Position numbers and translations under genes: made by a program
Part shown: positions 25,481-37,425 of the stretch, piece after piece
Layout of the letters: the number at the start of each line of letters is the position of its first letter
How positions within the stretch are numbered: position 1 is the first letter of the stretch
Origin: Epiperipatus broadwayi
Lineage: Eukaryota; Onychophora; Udeonychophora; Euonychophora; Peripatidae
Direction: 5' to 3'
Assembly: GCA_028023455.1 (NCBI GenBank)
Contig: JAQFVV010012395.1
Span: 7,006,001-7,070,000, forward strand
DNA length: 64,000 nt
The notes under the pieces: model-generated
Seen by the model: the letters and a program-made list of their open reading frames with translations, nothing else
Databases searched by the model: none
What the model was told of the DNA's origin: nothing

Positions 25481-26233
25481 GTGAGTTAATTATTTTAATT
25501 ACAGATATCTTTAATTTTATCATTAGAAAATAAAACTTTAATTCTATTAATTCAACAATAAAGCTTTAATTTTTATTGTTATTAGAATTTGCAGTGTCAG
25601 TGTTCGGTTATCTATATTCTATTTTATGTTAATTCTTTCATTAAAACACTGCATCTACATTATAAAATAACATTAGAATAATTAATTGAAAAATTTAAGA
25701 TTCAACATACATTACTACCTAAAATATAGGCTTGTTAATAGTTAAAAATAGAGTAGAAAATCAAAGATAAAAAATGAAAAATCTTCCTGGATGTTGCAAT
25801 TAATACTTTTGAAATATGAATTTTTTCTACAGTACAGGCTTTTTCATACCTGCACTTCTATATGTGTTATATAGGGGGTTTGAACTCAGACTTTCACATG
25901 ACCCTCAACCATCCATGCTATCTCATACTGCTGATAACTTGATCACATACTTGTTGACAAGATAAATAATCACCAATATATGTATTTTGTGCTAAACCAG
26001 CACTTGTCAATCCAGATTAACATCTCCACACATATATACAATCAAAGCTCAGCTTATATTAAGATAGCCAAATTAATATTTAAAAAAAAACTTTTTAGAA
26101 ATTAATTTAAAAACAAACTTTGTGTTCTGCAATGATAGTGTTAAAATGTTTGTATTTGAAAAGGAAATGTAAACATTACACTTGGAGTTGTTCTCTTAAA
26201 TTGATTTATTATTTTGTTACATTCTTCATTTAG
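25481..26233. other. Intron between CRD 2 exons
   Basis: AT-rich sequence. Around 25850-25930 some degenerate text resembles tRNA-SINE material ('gggtttgaactcagac'), but it is too decayed to call. Confidence 0.35.
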
Positions 26234-26361
26234 ACCTCGTGAAGTTAAGAGAGAGTTTAGAGCAGTTTTGCATTGTCCAACTATGTTATGGCTGTCAAAT
26301 TATTGAGCCCATAAAAAGCAGCAATGCTTTTATTTGTGAAGCAAAAAAACAACTATCAGTG
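26234..26361 (+). CDS. Second half of Frizzled CRD 2 (SEA/CRD gene, exon H)
   Basis: The acceptor is 'cttcatttag' and the exon enters in phase 1. It reads DLVKLRESLEQFCIVQLCYG, then CQII, and NAFICEAKKQLSV. It is aligned with exon F by the DL start after CE. The C8 position of exon F is Arg here and extra cysteines appear at other spacings, so the fold or disulfides differ from CRD 1. The proposed donor 'gtagga' at 26362 is weak. If it is not used, the frame runs on to a TAA at 26386-26388 and the gene would end here. The phase-0 end proposed matches the exon at 39370. Confidence 0.65.
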
Positions 26362-26388
26362 GTAGGAATCCAAATTAATAAGAAATAA

Positions 26389-26945
26389 GTTTCATTATAA
26401 CTTTTTATTTGTTGCAAGACAGTCAGTTTATTTTTATTTGTAATTTGTATTGAATGTAGCCGACAATTATTGTTTTCATAAAAGTTGACACAACTTCTAC
26501 AATCGACAATATTTCCTTTTCCCCTTTCTTCACTTTTGGTAAAAAATAAGAAAATTAAAAATTTGTAAAGACAAATAATGATAAATATTCCAAACAAATC
26601 TGTCAATTAAAAATAAAATTTTTTAAAAATTATACATAAATTAATTTGTAAATCAGTATTAACTAATGTTATGAGAAATCAAAATATATTTAAAAACTTA
26701 GACTTGACCATAGTTTTTTCTTCCGTCCCCCCTCCCATTATCTCAAAACCAAATAAGAAATTGAAAAAACAAATAATACTAAAAGTCAATGAAAAGTAAT
26801 AAGAGAGTTCAGATTATGCATTAAATTTATAAATTGCATAGTAGTAGTATTATCAGAAATTTATTTTCCAAATACAAAGAATCTTAAATTTATCAATTAG
26901 TCATCCAGTATTCTTTAACAATAGTTTGGTATTAATAGGAAACTT
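26389..26945. other. Non-coding, nothing recognised
   Basis: AT-rich sequence after CRD exon H. The minus-strand frame at 26295-26606 is a shadow of the exon and adjacent AT-rich DNA. Confidence 0.4.
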
Positions 26946-26949
26946 ATAT

Positions 26950-28575
26950 CTGCAATAAGAAAAAAATATGGAACTATTACTAAAAAGAGGATAATATCAT
27001 GAAATCTGTAGAAGAGTTATATCAAGAATTATATAGTTTTAGAGAATAAGTACTCCTACAACTATTATTTCATCTGAATTGTCCAAAATTTTAAATAAAA
27101 AAGTGGGGCATGAAATTAAAATTATGAAAAAAGGAAAAACTCCAGATAATAATAGAATTATAATTGATATCTTAAAAGAAGCAGGTGAAGAATTAGAATT
27201 TTTTTTGGCAAAGTTATGTCCAAATATCTAAATGATAAAGATGTATCAGATGATTGGAAGAATGCAAAATTAATATTAATATTTAAAAAAGGTAATAAAG
27301 AAGATATTAAAAATTATAGACATATCAATTTATCAGTTTTATACAAATTTTTTACCAAAATAATTACAACTCATCCACAAAGAACTTTGGATTTCAACCA
27401 ACCAAAAGAACAAGTTGAATTTAAGTGGTTTTTAGTACAGTGGCTGATATTGAAGTATTGAGAGAAGTTATAAAAAGGACCAGTGAATATAAGTTGCCAC
27501 TATGCTTTGGATTTGTAGATTATGAAAAAGCATTTGATTCTATAAGCATTTCTTCAGTGATTAAAGCATTGGAATTTTCAAAGTATAGACCGAGAATATT
27601 GTCATATTCTGAAAAATATTTATAAAAATGCAACAACAATTAGATCACATAATGATACTAGGGAAGTTAACATTGAGAAGGCATATGACAGAGTCACTCC
27701 ATATCTTCAAAACTTTTTACAACAGTGCTGCAAGAAGTATTTTGTGGATGAAAATGGGAAGTTAAAGGAATAAAAGTAACTGGAGATTATTTAAGTCATT
27801 TAGATTATGCAGATGATATAGTTATTTTTACAAATAATGCTTCTAAACTTCAGGCAATGTTTCAAGAGTTATCAGAAGAAAGTAAGAAAGAAGGACTAAA
27901 GGTAAATGTTAAAAAGACTAAAGTAATGTTGAATAGATTTTCTCAAAAGATGAAAATAAAGATTGATAATGATAAGTTAGAAGAAGATAACAACTACAAA
28001 TACCTTGATCAGATTATTATTACAGATGGAAACATAATAAATGAAATTAATCATAAAAATTAAACTTGATTGGACTGCTTTTGGTAGAAATAACATATTA
28101 AAAGGAAATATGCCTATGTGTTTCAAAAGGAAGGTTTTTAATAAATGTGTTTTACCAGCTATTATTTATGGATATGAGGCTTGGACACTTAATAGAAGAA
28201 TAACAGAGATTCTTTATATTAGTCAAAGAACTATAGAGAGATGCATGTTAGGAGTAACATGAAGAGTTTGAAAATGGAATAGTTGAGGTAAGAGAATAAT
28301 CAGGTATTACTGACATGATTGAAAGAATTAAGAGACTGAAATGGAGTCGAGCTGGAGATATTGCTACAAGATATGGTAATAGATGGACAGTTGAAATCTT
28401 AAACTAGATTCCAAGATATTGTAAAAGACCCAGAAAGAGACCACATATGAGATAGATGGATGAAATAAGAAAATGTGTGGGGGTGATATGAAGAAGAGAG
28501 TCTAGAATTGAAAAAGATAGATTGAACTTGGAGAGTCCATCCTGCAATGGATTGACAATGGTTGATGATATATAT
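26950..28575 (+). pseudogene. RTE-type LINE, broken reverse transcriptase
   Basis: Successive frames give RTE/BovB-like RT landmarks: KKGNKEDIKNYRHINLSVLY (27216 frame), LCFGFVDYEKAFDSI at 27500-27545, LDYADDIVIF at about 27800-27830 (catalytic YADD intact), LKVNVKKTKVM at 27897-27930, CVLPAIIYGYEAWTLNRR near 28145-28200, and ERCMLGVT before a stop at about 28260. The 3' tail 'ttgacaatggttgatgat' followed by (TA)n fits the short microsatellite tails of RTE elements. Several stops and frameshifts break the ORF. The apurinic endonuclease domain is absent, so it is 5' truncated. Confidence 0.85.
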
Positions 28576-28865
28576 ATATAATTTTTAAGTTTTTAGCATT
28601 AGTTATATTTTGCAATTATTTCAAACATCAGCTTAATACTGAAAGTAAAATCATGCATATTAAAGATTATTTACAATATAATTTTGTTCATTTCAAAAAC
28701 AGTTTTTAAAAATCAACTTTTCCAATTTAAAGAAAAAGAAAAAATCAAATACTTTTTTTTAAAAAAAACTTATAATCAAAAGAAATAAAGACATGTTTTT
28801 ATTTCAGTTTTAAAAGATCAGGAAAAATACTTCTAAGTGTAAGTTATTTTTTTATTATATATATA

Positions 28866-29915
28866 TATAATTAATAAAACAAGTCATAAATTTTGTAACT
28901 TGCTTGCAAATGATCACTAGATGGAGCTTAGTGGAGGGCACTCTAGAAACTAGATCTAAAATACTAACTCAAAAGTCAGCATTTATAAAACACGTTTCTA
29001 TCAATTTGAAAGTCTGAAATTTTCAGACACGTAAATGTCTTCAAATCCAGCTTTGCAAACCAGATAGCTATATGGGTCTGAATTCAGCTCAGTTTCCCCA
29101 TATAGTAATAGCTTATGCAATATAGCATCACAAAAGCCTTCAAAGGTACATTTATAATAATTAATAAAACAAGTCATAAATTTCATAACTTGCTTTTAAG
29201 CTTGCATTTAAATGATCACTAGATGGAGCTTACCAATAGCTCTAAACAAGCTTTATTTTTATGAATGCTGAAAGAGAAAGAATTCAAAATCTCTATTGTT
29301 AAGTCCCTACCTCCAGACCAATTGGTTTCAAGCTTATGGCTCACCTTAGTGGAGAGCTGGGACTCTAGAAACTAGATCTAAAATACTAACTCAAAAGTCA
29401 GCACTTATAAAACACGTTTCTATTAATTTGAAAGTCTGAAATTTTCAGACATGAAAAGGTCTTCAAATCCAGCTTTGCAAACCAGATAGCTATATGGGTC
29501 TGAATTTAGCTGTTTCACCATATAGTAATAGCTTCTGCAATATAGCATAACAAGAGCTTTCAAAGATACACTTATAATAATTAATAAAACAAGTCATAAA
29601 TTTTGTAACTTGCTTTTAAGCTTGCATTTAAATGATCACTAGATGGGCTGGGACTCTAGAAACTAGATCTAAAATACTAATTCAAAATTTTAGACTTTTA
29701 AATTGATAGAAATGTGTTTTATAAGTGCTAACTTTTGAGTTAGTATTTTAGATCTAGTTTCTAGAGTTCTAGCTCTCCACTGAAGTGAGCCATAAGCTTG
29801 AAACCAATTGGTCTGGAAGTAGGGACTTAACAAGAGAGATTTTGAATTCTTTCTCTTTCAGCACTTATAAAAATAAAGCTTGTTTAGAGCTATTGGTAAG
29901 CTCCATCTAGTGATC
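28866..29915. repeat. Tandem and inverted repeat cluster
   Basis: Three direct units begin with 'taattaataaaacaagtcat' at about 28868, 29158 and 29578. Each carries 'actctagaaactagatctaaaatactaa', and the first two carry 'gaaattttcagaca' and 'tccagctttgcaaaccagat'. The third is cut short and turns into an inverted copy (29700-29915), giving a hairpin with 'actagatctaaaatactaa' in opposite senses. Related text recurs at 47.76-48.33 kb. The element class is unknown. Confidence 0.8.
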
Positions 29916-30220
29916 ATATATATATACACCTGAGTCTTTTTTTTACATGGACTTATTTAACACGATTTTAAAGTTATGTGATTTGTGTTTCACCAGAAGT
30001 CTATTTCCGATAATGCGCTATTACTTTAAATAATAAATTTCGCGCACTTATGTTATATTGAAAGTAATAGCAGATTATTGGAATTCGACTTTTATCTTAG
30101 TAATTTCAATATTTTCAATGCTTTATAATAGTAAGATTTTATGCAATAATGAAATTAAAATCATGATTTCCACATTTTATGTATACACATATTAAATTTT
30201 ACAAGATTATAATGTAAATT

Positions 30221-30853
30221 AAGATGTAATATGTTGGACTATTTCCATCATTTATGAGTGAATATTGAATGTATAGAAAATTTTAAACTTTATTTAAACT
30301 TTTCAAATACAAACAACTTGTTAGTAATAACACACAAATAGACAATACAGGTTAGTAATTACACAATGTTTCGAGTAGTATTATTCTCCACTCTTCTTCA
30401 GGTGTTGCTGGCCTATATGCACAGTAACAATATTCGCTTAGAAGTTGAACTCGCACCTTTAGATTCTTGTATATTGAATTTAAGGCAAACGCTCTACCAA
30501 CTGAGCTATTCTGTCAAAGGCAACATATAGTAGAAATTTGATATATTTATACTTGAGGGTTGGAATAGCTCAGTTGGTAGAGCGTTTGCCTTAAATTCAA
30601 TATACAAGAATCTAAAGGTGCGAGTTCAACTTCTAAGCGAATATTGTCACTGTGCATATAGGCCAGCAACACCTGAAGAAGAGTGGAGAATAATACTACT
30701 CGAAACGTTGTGTAATTACTAACCTGTATTGTCTATTTGTGTGTTATTACTAACAAGTTGTTTGTATTTGAAAAATTTAAATAAAGTTTAAAATTTTCTA
30801 TACATTCAATATTCACTCATAAATGATGGAAATAGTCCAACATATTACATCTT
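30221..30853. repeat. Large SINE foldback, about 295-bp arms head to head
   Basis: The left arm starts 'aagatgtaatatgttggact' and the right arm ends 'agtccaacatattacatctt'. Both arms contain a tRNA-like block (A-box-like 'tagctcagttggtagagc', then 'ggtgcgagttcaac'), the segment 'ggccagcaacacctgaagaa', and 'actactcgaaacgttgtg'. The spacer is about 40-60 nt around 30515-30560. Outside the SINE-like part a further 140 bp are also mirrored. It lies in the proposed host intron. Confidence 0.88.
30673..30705 (+). ncRNA. Hammerhead-like motif in SINE arm
   Basis: CTGAAGA (30673-30679), an extra A, stem GAGTGG/CTACTC (one G-T pair) around a 9-nt loop, then GAAA (30702-30705) and CG. It has the same block order as the motifs in the Penelope-like copies, but the core is CUGAAGA, not CUGAUGA. 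Its mirror is at 30369-30401 on the minus strand, and a related copy is at 24341-24370. It is probably a relic or a shared 3'-end signal rather than an active ribozyme. Confidence 0.3.
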
Positions 30854-31304
30854 ATAATATACCATCATTACTAACCTTCAGACAAATATGTAAATTTGTT
30901 CAAACATTGTGTGTGTTAATTTTGCATTTTAAATCACATTCTGTTTTTGCTTTTTAAAAAAGAACGTAATCAATTATTATTTTCTTATTAATGACACTAA
31001 TCATTAATGTGCTCTTAAATTCCAATGAGAGCTAAATGGTTGTATGTCTGGATATCATGAGCTTTGTAAACAATTAATAAAATCATCGTCTCAAAGATTA
31101 ATTACTAATTACGTTGTCACCAGAAAATCATAATAATTAAAACGTGTATAAAAAAATGTAAATTACTGTACTGTAAATTATGCATAAAAATATATTATTT
31201 TGAATAAAATTAAATATTATAGTTAAAAAAAGTTTGTCTTGTATCAATTTTTTTCAAATTTGAAATTTTTCATTAGTCATTGTCAAACTGTAAAACAACC
31301 TTAC

Positions 31305-31385
31305 ACAAGATGGCTGTAGCCAAAGATTTGGCACATCTGACTCTTATTCAACTCATTGCATAAATAATAGGAGTTGGTCTATGCT
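31305..31385. repeat. Inverted copy of the 8.9-kb dispersed repeat
   Basis: 'caagatggctgtagccaaag' to 'ggagttggtctatgctatat' is the reverse complement of 8890-9000, about 22 kb away. Both copies lie in proposed host introns. Confidence 0.6.
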
Positions 31386-33540
31386 ATATTCCTGTCCACA
31401 CACATACATTATGAATGCATAATGTTATTATAAATACTTTTACATATACTCTAAATTCATATATATTGAATATAATTATTAATTTATAATTGCTATTTAC
31501 ACATGTATAAATAAAGAGAAAAAAACAAAAGATAAGGGAATAAACATTTATTTACATTTGGAACATTTTTTATTATTTATATTCTTATTTGTAAATGTTC
31601 TAATATATGTATATAAAGATTCGTGTACATAATTTTTTTATATATTACTTGTAGAAATTGTTTTTTTAAAGAAAATAATGTAAAGTTCTTTTTTTTTGAA
31701 AGAACATACAATTTATTTTTTTAATTCATTATAGTAATGGATTTCTATGTAATTAGCCATTGTTTTGTACATATATAATTATATTTAGGAAGGGTTCTTT
31801 TGATTTAATTTGTAAAAATAAAATCGAAATGAAAGATTTTATCTAAAGAATGTAGGTGGTCTAATTACTCCAAGATGGAACCCTGTCAATACATCTAAAA
31901 GGCTAAAAGAGAAAAAAAAGATTTTAAAAACAAAATTCTAAAGGAATGTACAAAAATTAAAATTAGCCAATTTTGATATGTATTATAATACTTCATAGGG
32001 AGGATTATGAAATTGTGGCTGATAGGCAGACTATATAAGCTACCTACCAGGTGCTGGCATTATTCATTCATTATTGAATTCTTTATTCAGCTTTCATGTT
32101 GTATGCAATCTTATCTGTTATTATTTTTTTTAATGCTGACTTGTATGTTTGCTGTCACATATATATTCGACAGTGGTGCCTTCATGTCCAGTTTGGATCG
32201 GCTGATTTGCCTACTTAAACTCCGTTCTGGGTATTTGTATTTTTGCCGTTATTGACTGAAAGTGGAAAAAAACAGCATGATTTTTAAAAATCATTTTTAC
32301 AAGCAGTAACTAGTAAAGACCATCAAGGTAACAAGAAGAAGAAGGGAGATGAGATTTATTTTTTAAAAAAATTACAGCTAGTAACTTTCATGGAAAGAAG
32401 CTGTTGCTAGAAGTTAAGTAAAGCAAAAGTTGGTGTATCCCGAATTAACTTAAAGATTCACTTATAACTTACAGAGAATTATTAGAACTATGAATAGCAA
32501 CTATATAGTGTACAATAATTAATTTGCAGTTAAAAGAAGTATGAAGAAAAATTATGTCTTCATGAGAAGCTTGCCGTAAAGAACCAACGAGATTGGAAAA
32601 TTTTAATTAAAATATTTTTTTGAAAGGAACATGTGAAAGATGGTACCAATAGCTTATTTATTTGACCTAATGGATATGGAGTAGATTTCCCAGGGCAGTG
32701 CCCCTGTGCCATTTATATCCTTGCTGCCCAGATGTGAATGCAAATGATCCAGCATACGCTGTTAAAGAATTGGACAATACATTTGTATAGACAATGAAGC
32801 CCTTGCATCCCTGTTTCGTGGACATGTGTGACACCTAGAAGTTCAACTTGTAGGAAGCCAAGATGAGTATATATATGTTTTTTGTGTTATATATTTTATA
32901 CTTTTAAGTATATTATCTATTTCATGTTGTATAATAATATGTATTCTATCTATGCATGAATTATTCCTACTAATTATTTAACTTTTGATATGAAACATTT
33001 TAGAGGTTACATAATACATCTAACATTGATTCACTATGTGCAGAATCCATTTAATTTATTGATTTCTAATCATGGAGGTGATGTCTCATGTTGAGTGTCT
33101 TAATACCCATGTCATTTAAACATTATCGATATACATTCAGAATAAGGGTGACATAGGTAATATTTGTTAAAACAAATGTAATCAAAACAAAAAAAAAGTT
33201 AGATGCATTCTTAAAAAAATTTATTTATTTTATATTCATTACACAGTGTTTATAAAGTGGGGAGGGAGTATAGACCAAACCCATTATGCAACTATTTTTT
33301 AACTTTATTTATAGCCTAACTGAATTGTTATTTCAATAAATAAATTTATGATATAGGCTGCTATTACCCAAGCCAGTATTCAGTGTAGGGAATAGAAAAA
33401 ATAAATATTATTTTATACTTTTAATCTGTTTCTAGTATAATTTATTTACATTTAAATTTATAGAAATATAGTTGATAGACTTACCCAAATAACCTGAAAT
33501 AAAAAATCATTTTATGAACTAGCTAATGGGATAAACTTAT

Positions 33541-33567
33541 CGGGGGTGGGGATGGGTGGGGGGTGGG
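33541..33567 (+). other. G-rich run, potential G-quadruplex
   Basis: Five G runs of 3 to 6 bases separated by 1-2 bases fit a short-loop G-quadruplex pattern. It is striking in such AT-rich DNA and lies on the strand that would be transcribed if the host gene extends to 46 kb. Confidence 0.55.
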
Positions 33568-34751
33568 TTAAATTATAACCTTACTTGACATCCAAGCTTT
33601 TTTTATTTAATATTATAAAAATGTTTACCCAAATCTTCTTTGCATACTCTCTCAGGAGAGAAAAGGGAGTGAAAAGATTTCTTTAATGGGGGTGGCACAA
33701 AAAACTATCCAATAATACAGTTTTTCAAAGGTATGCAAAGGAAGAACAGAGATTTCCATTAATATATCTATAATTGGATGGGAGTGGGTTTAATTTAACA
33801 AGGCAGATTTAAATTGATCTATTTTAGATTAAATTCACCTCTTCTAATAATTCTTTAGTACATACTTATTTGTATTTAATAAGGGGTATTACTAAGAGCT
33901 ATTTACCAACCTTTCAACTTTAGCATATAGGTTATTTCATGCTCGATGAGTATATGGGTCATTTACTCATAAGACCTAAAGAAAGAAGGATGGACCAGTA
34001 TAATATATATTGTACCAACATCGGATTGGTACCTATAATAATTTTGTCTAAAAATTATTAAAAATTAGAAATTTCCCATAAAAAACAATGTAACATTTCA
34101 ATGTGATAATAAATAGTTAAAAGTTTAATAAAAGGAAGTTTAATATAAAAGTTTAGAGTTTTTCAAAATAAAGAAAGAAGAAAATACTGTTAGCCTGGGG
34201 AAAAATTAAACCCTGCATCATTCATAAAGTTTTATGAATTAATTTAAAAGTAGTTCAGGGGAGAGAATCTGGCTTAGAAAAGGTTAAAACTATAGCGGTT
34301 TAAAGGAATCTTTTACATGAAATAAAAAATCTCTCTCTCCATTTAAAACATTAAAGAAAAAAGTAGTTGATTTTCAAATAATTAAAAATATAAATCTCTT
34401 TTTATTTAAGTTAAAGAAAAAAGTCATCTTAAAAACTAAATAGTGAATTGATCTTAAAATATATATGTGTGATTGTAGACATAGCATAAATACGTGCATG
34501 TTAAAATGAAATAAATGAAAGTTAAAAAATTAAAAAAACACTCAGTGATGGCTGCTAAGTTAAAAATCCATAAAACAACAAGTTTTGCGATGGCTATTAA
34601 GTTAAACAAAAAACAACAACAATAAGTTTGCGGTGGCTACTAAATAAAAACACCTAATTAAAAGCTTATCAGAGGAATGCGATTAAAAACAAGGAAGGAA
34701 TTTTGACAACAGATATTGCTGGCGGACATCAAAAGAACATCAGGCCTTAAG

Positions 34752-34760
34752 TATAAATAG
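34752..34760 (+). promoter_or_regulatory. Possible TATA box, perhaps of a solo LTR
   Basis: TATAAATAG is followed by a short tandem 'agattatgcagttgagattg' region. Near 35549 is 'tggcacccgtgtttct', which looks like a tRNA primer-binding site. A solo LTR or LTR plus leader could lie at about 34.2-35.55 kb, but no matching second LTR is in the window. Confidence 0.25.
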
Positions 34761-35807
34761 TCCAGTTTTTTATCAGACAAGCAGTTGAGATTGAGAGTTT
34801 AGATTATGCAGTTGAGATTGCGAAGCTGAGATTAAATCAGTCAATCAATCAGCTGATAATGCAGTGTTAAAAACCTCGGAAACATATGACTTTTTCTAGC
34901 TGAGTCCAGTGAAACAGCAACCTGCCCAGAATAGAAAAATGCCTGCATAACAACTTGAAGAATCACCAGGAATATTTAGTTGTTTCCAAGAATAGTGCCA
35001 CTGAATAAGAATTAAATCTCCTCAGGAAAACATCGAATCCAGCTGGCTGGAAATATTCGTACTTGAATCAGCAACCAGGAAGAAAACAAAGTTCTAAGTC
35101 CATGTTCAAAAATCCTAGGTAATAACATTTTCTTATTCTCATTTCTAAAGTAGCCATCTCATTAGTTTGAAGCCTTCAGAGTCAAGTAATATAAACTCTA
35201 TAGCATACATAGATGAACTATTAATGTGTGTGTTTTTAAATGTCAAGTATTATTTAATGCTTTGTTATATGATATTATAGTGTGTGAATTAAGAATGTGC
35301 ATGATCAATATAGCAATGTTATGTTAGTTAAATAAGATTTATAAAAGTATTTAAAATTAGTATAATAAATGTTAATTAAAATAAATTGTCTTTTAAACTT
35401 AAAACTTAATTTTGTCGATCAATTTTTTTTTACCACTAATTGAAATAATTTGTTATTGATTACAAGTAGCTGAGCTAGTCATGGATATATCTTAGGCATT
35501 GAATTAGTGGCCATTGGTTAAAGTGCATTATTTATTCTCTGGATAAGTAACTGGCACCCGTGTTTCTACAAAACAAAAAAGTGCTTTGAAAGGGATGTTG
35601 AATTCAACAGTCGAGAAGAAATCTGTGTTCTTCAAATGTGGTCAGTTAGATATATTTTATGTATATATCTTCTGACTTGGATTCAGGTGCTCTTTGTCTC
35701 TTCTATGCCTAAGGGGCAATATGTAAATTGCAAGGAATGATATTATACTTTAGGCATATAATTTTGCTTTCATAAGAAATAATTTATTTAGGGAAACCAT
35801 CCACCCA

Positions 35808-35909
<102 letters not shown>

Positions 35910-36790
35910 GCCTTCTCACACATATTACTGAAAACTTATTGCATTGTTATCAATGTATTTGAAATTCAACATATTTGTAATTTGGTTCATCAATCCTTCT
36001 ATAGTAAAAAACTAGGGAATCTATCTAAAATATTTCATCAGTATATTGCATTGTCAGTGAGTTATAACACATGTACAAAATTTCAATGAATTCTAGGATA
36101 TAAATATATTAAACCTCAACTTTAAAATTTTATCCAAACAGTCATTCTATCTTAAATAAAAGCATTCAATACTAAAAAAATGTTTAGAAGGAAATAAAAT
36201 AAAAAAAAGTTGAAAGAATTTCATATTAGAATTATACAATTTGGAGAGTAATTTAAAAAATGAGATTTATTATGGATCTATCAGACCAAATGTTTAATAA
36301 CAATTTAGTTGTTAAACAAGAGATTAACTTTTTTCCTGACAGATTAATTTGTAAAAAATAAAGGAAACTGAAGCTAAACTAAAATTAGCAATTAGTAACT
36401 ACACAGTGGGAACCCAAAAATAATCAGAATTTTATAATAAAAAGTTGTATATTTATTTTTAGGTGTTACAAATTGAATCACTTTAAAAAGTAGTCTATTT
36501 AATGCACTGCACCTGTCTAAAACAGTTTGTTACTTTTCAAAGTAGTCCAAAAACACTTGCAATGTGAAGCATTTTAATGCTTCTGTCTTTCCCTCCCTCC
36601 TCACTTCTAAGTTCCAAAAAAAATTGAGAATTTTTTTTTATTCAAGTAATTAAAAAAAAAATCATACGAATTGAGATCTAGCAAATATGGCTGATAGATA
36701 AGCTGGTTATACTCTTAAAGAAGTGCAATATTAATTGCTTTATTTGAAAATTTTATCTGAGGATTCAATACAATAGAAACCTACAAATAG

Positions 36791-36919
36791 AAATGGTGTT
36801 GTCAAGCATTGGTGGTTGAGAGGTCAGCGACAGCTGCTTTACAAGCAGTTGTCCCAGGTTAGCGGGTTCACTTCCCGGCTGATGCTATGACACATGGGAA
36901 AAAAAATTAAAATGGTGTT
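36791..36919 (+). mobile_element. Minimal tRNA-derived SINE, second copy
   Basis: The body from 36801 begins GTCAAGCATTGGTGGTTGAG (A-box-like), has a hairpin CTGC-TTTACAA-GCAG, and a T-arm 'agcgggttcacttcccggct'. It ends 'gctatgacacatggg' and an A run. Direct repeats AAATGGTGTT flank it at 36791-36800 and 36910-36919. It is the same family as 23682-23784, which lies in the opposite orientation. Confidence 0.8.
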
Positions 36920-37192
36920 AAAGTCTTTCACAAAGAAAAGCTTGCTACATAAGAAGTTAAAAAATAGCATCATAAAATACCAAATAAATAGAATAATGGA
37001 CATCATAGTGTATTTGTATTTATAGTTTATGGATTGATTTGTTAACTCACCACAAAATACATCTTTAGTGTATTTTATCATTTATTTATTTAATTACTAT
37101 AATGTCACATCACCACTGTTCTGTATGCTTACACATGCTATTAAAACAGAATCAAAAATTTTCTCGATACAATAGTGTTATCTAGTGAAAGA

Positions 37193-37425
37193 TCTAAGGA
37201 TCAATAAATCTTAGAAAGACTGCAATAGATTTAAAAATTCAGTTGCACTACTCCCAGATTCAGGATTTCTCACTGATAAAAGCCATAAGAGAAAGATTAG
37301 TCTGAGGGTATTGACTGAATAGGGATTATGATACACAGCCTTTTGGAATCTATTGATTATTAGAGCATACACTAGGGGGCAATATTGTTTGACTTCGTTT
37401 AAGGAGAAGCCATAATACATCACAT
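37193..37425. repeat. Dispersed repeat related to 105-245 and 44226-44352
   Basis: It shares the order 'gatctaagga', 'cagattcaggatttctcactgat', 'aaagccataaga', and 'agtctgagggtattg' with the better copy at 44.2 kb. The rest of 36.92-39.37 kb is AT-rich with nothing recognised. Confidence 0.5.

Noticed and set aside
32007-32255. 82-codon hydrophobic frame as an exon
   Set aside because: No domain, no good splice context that fits the host gene phases, and average AT-rich composition.
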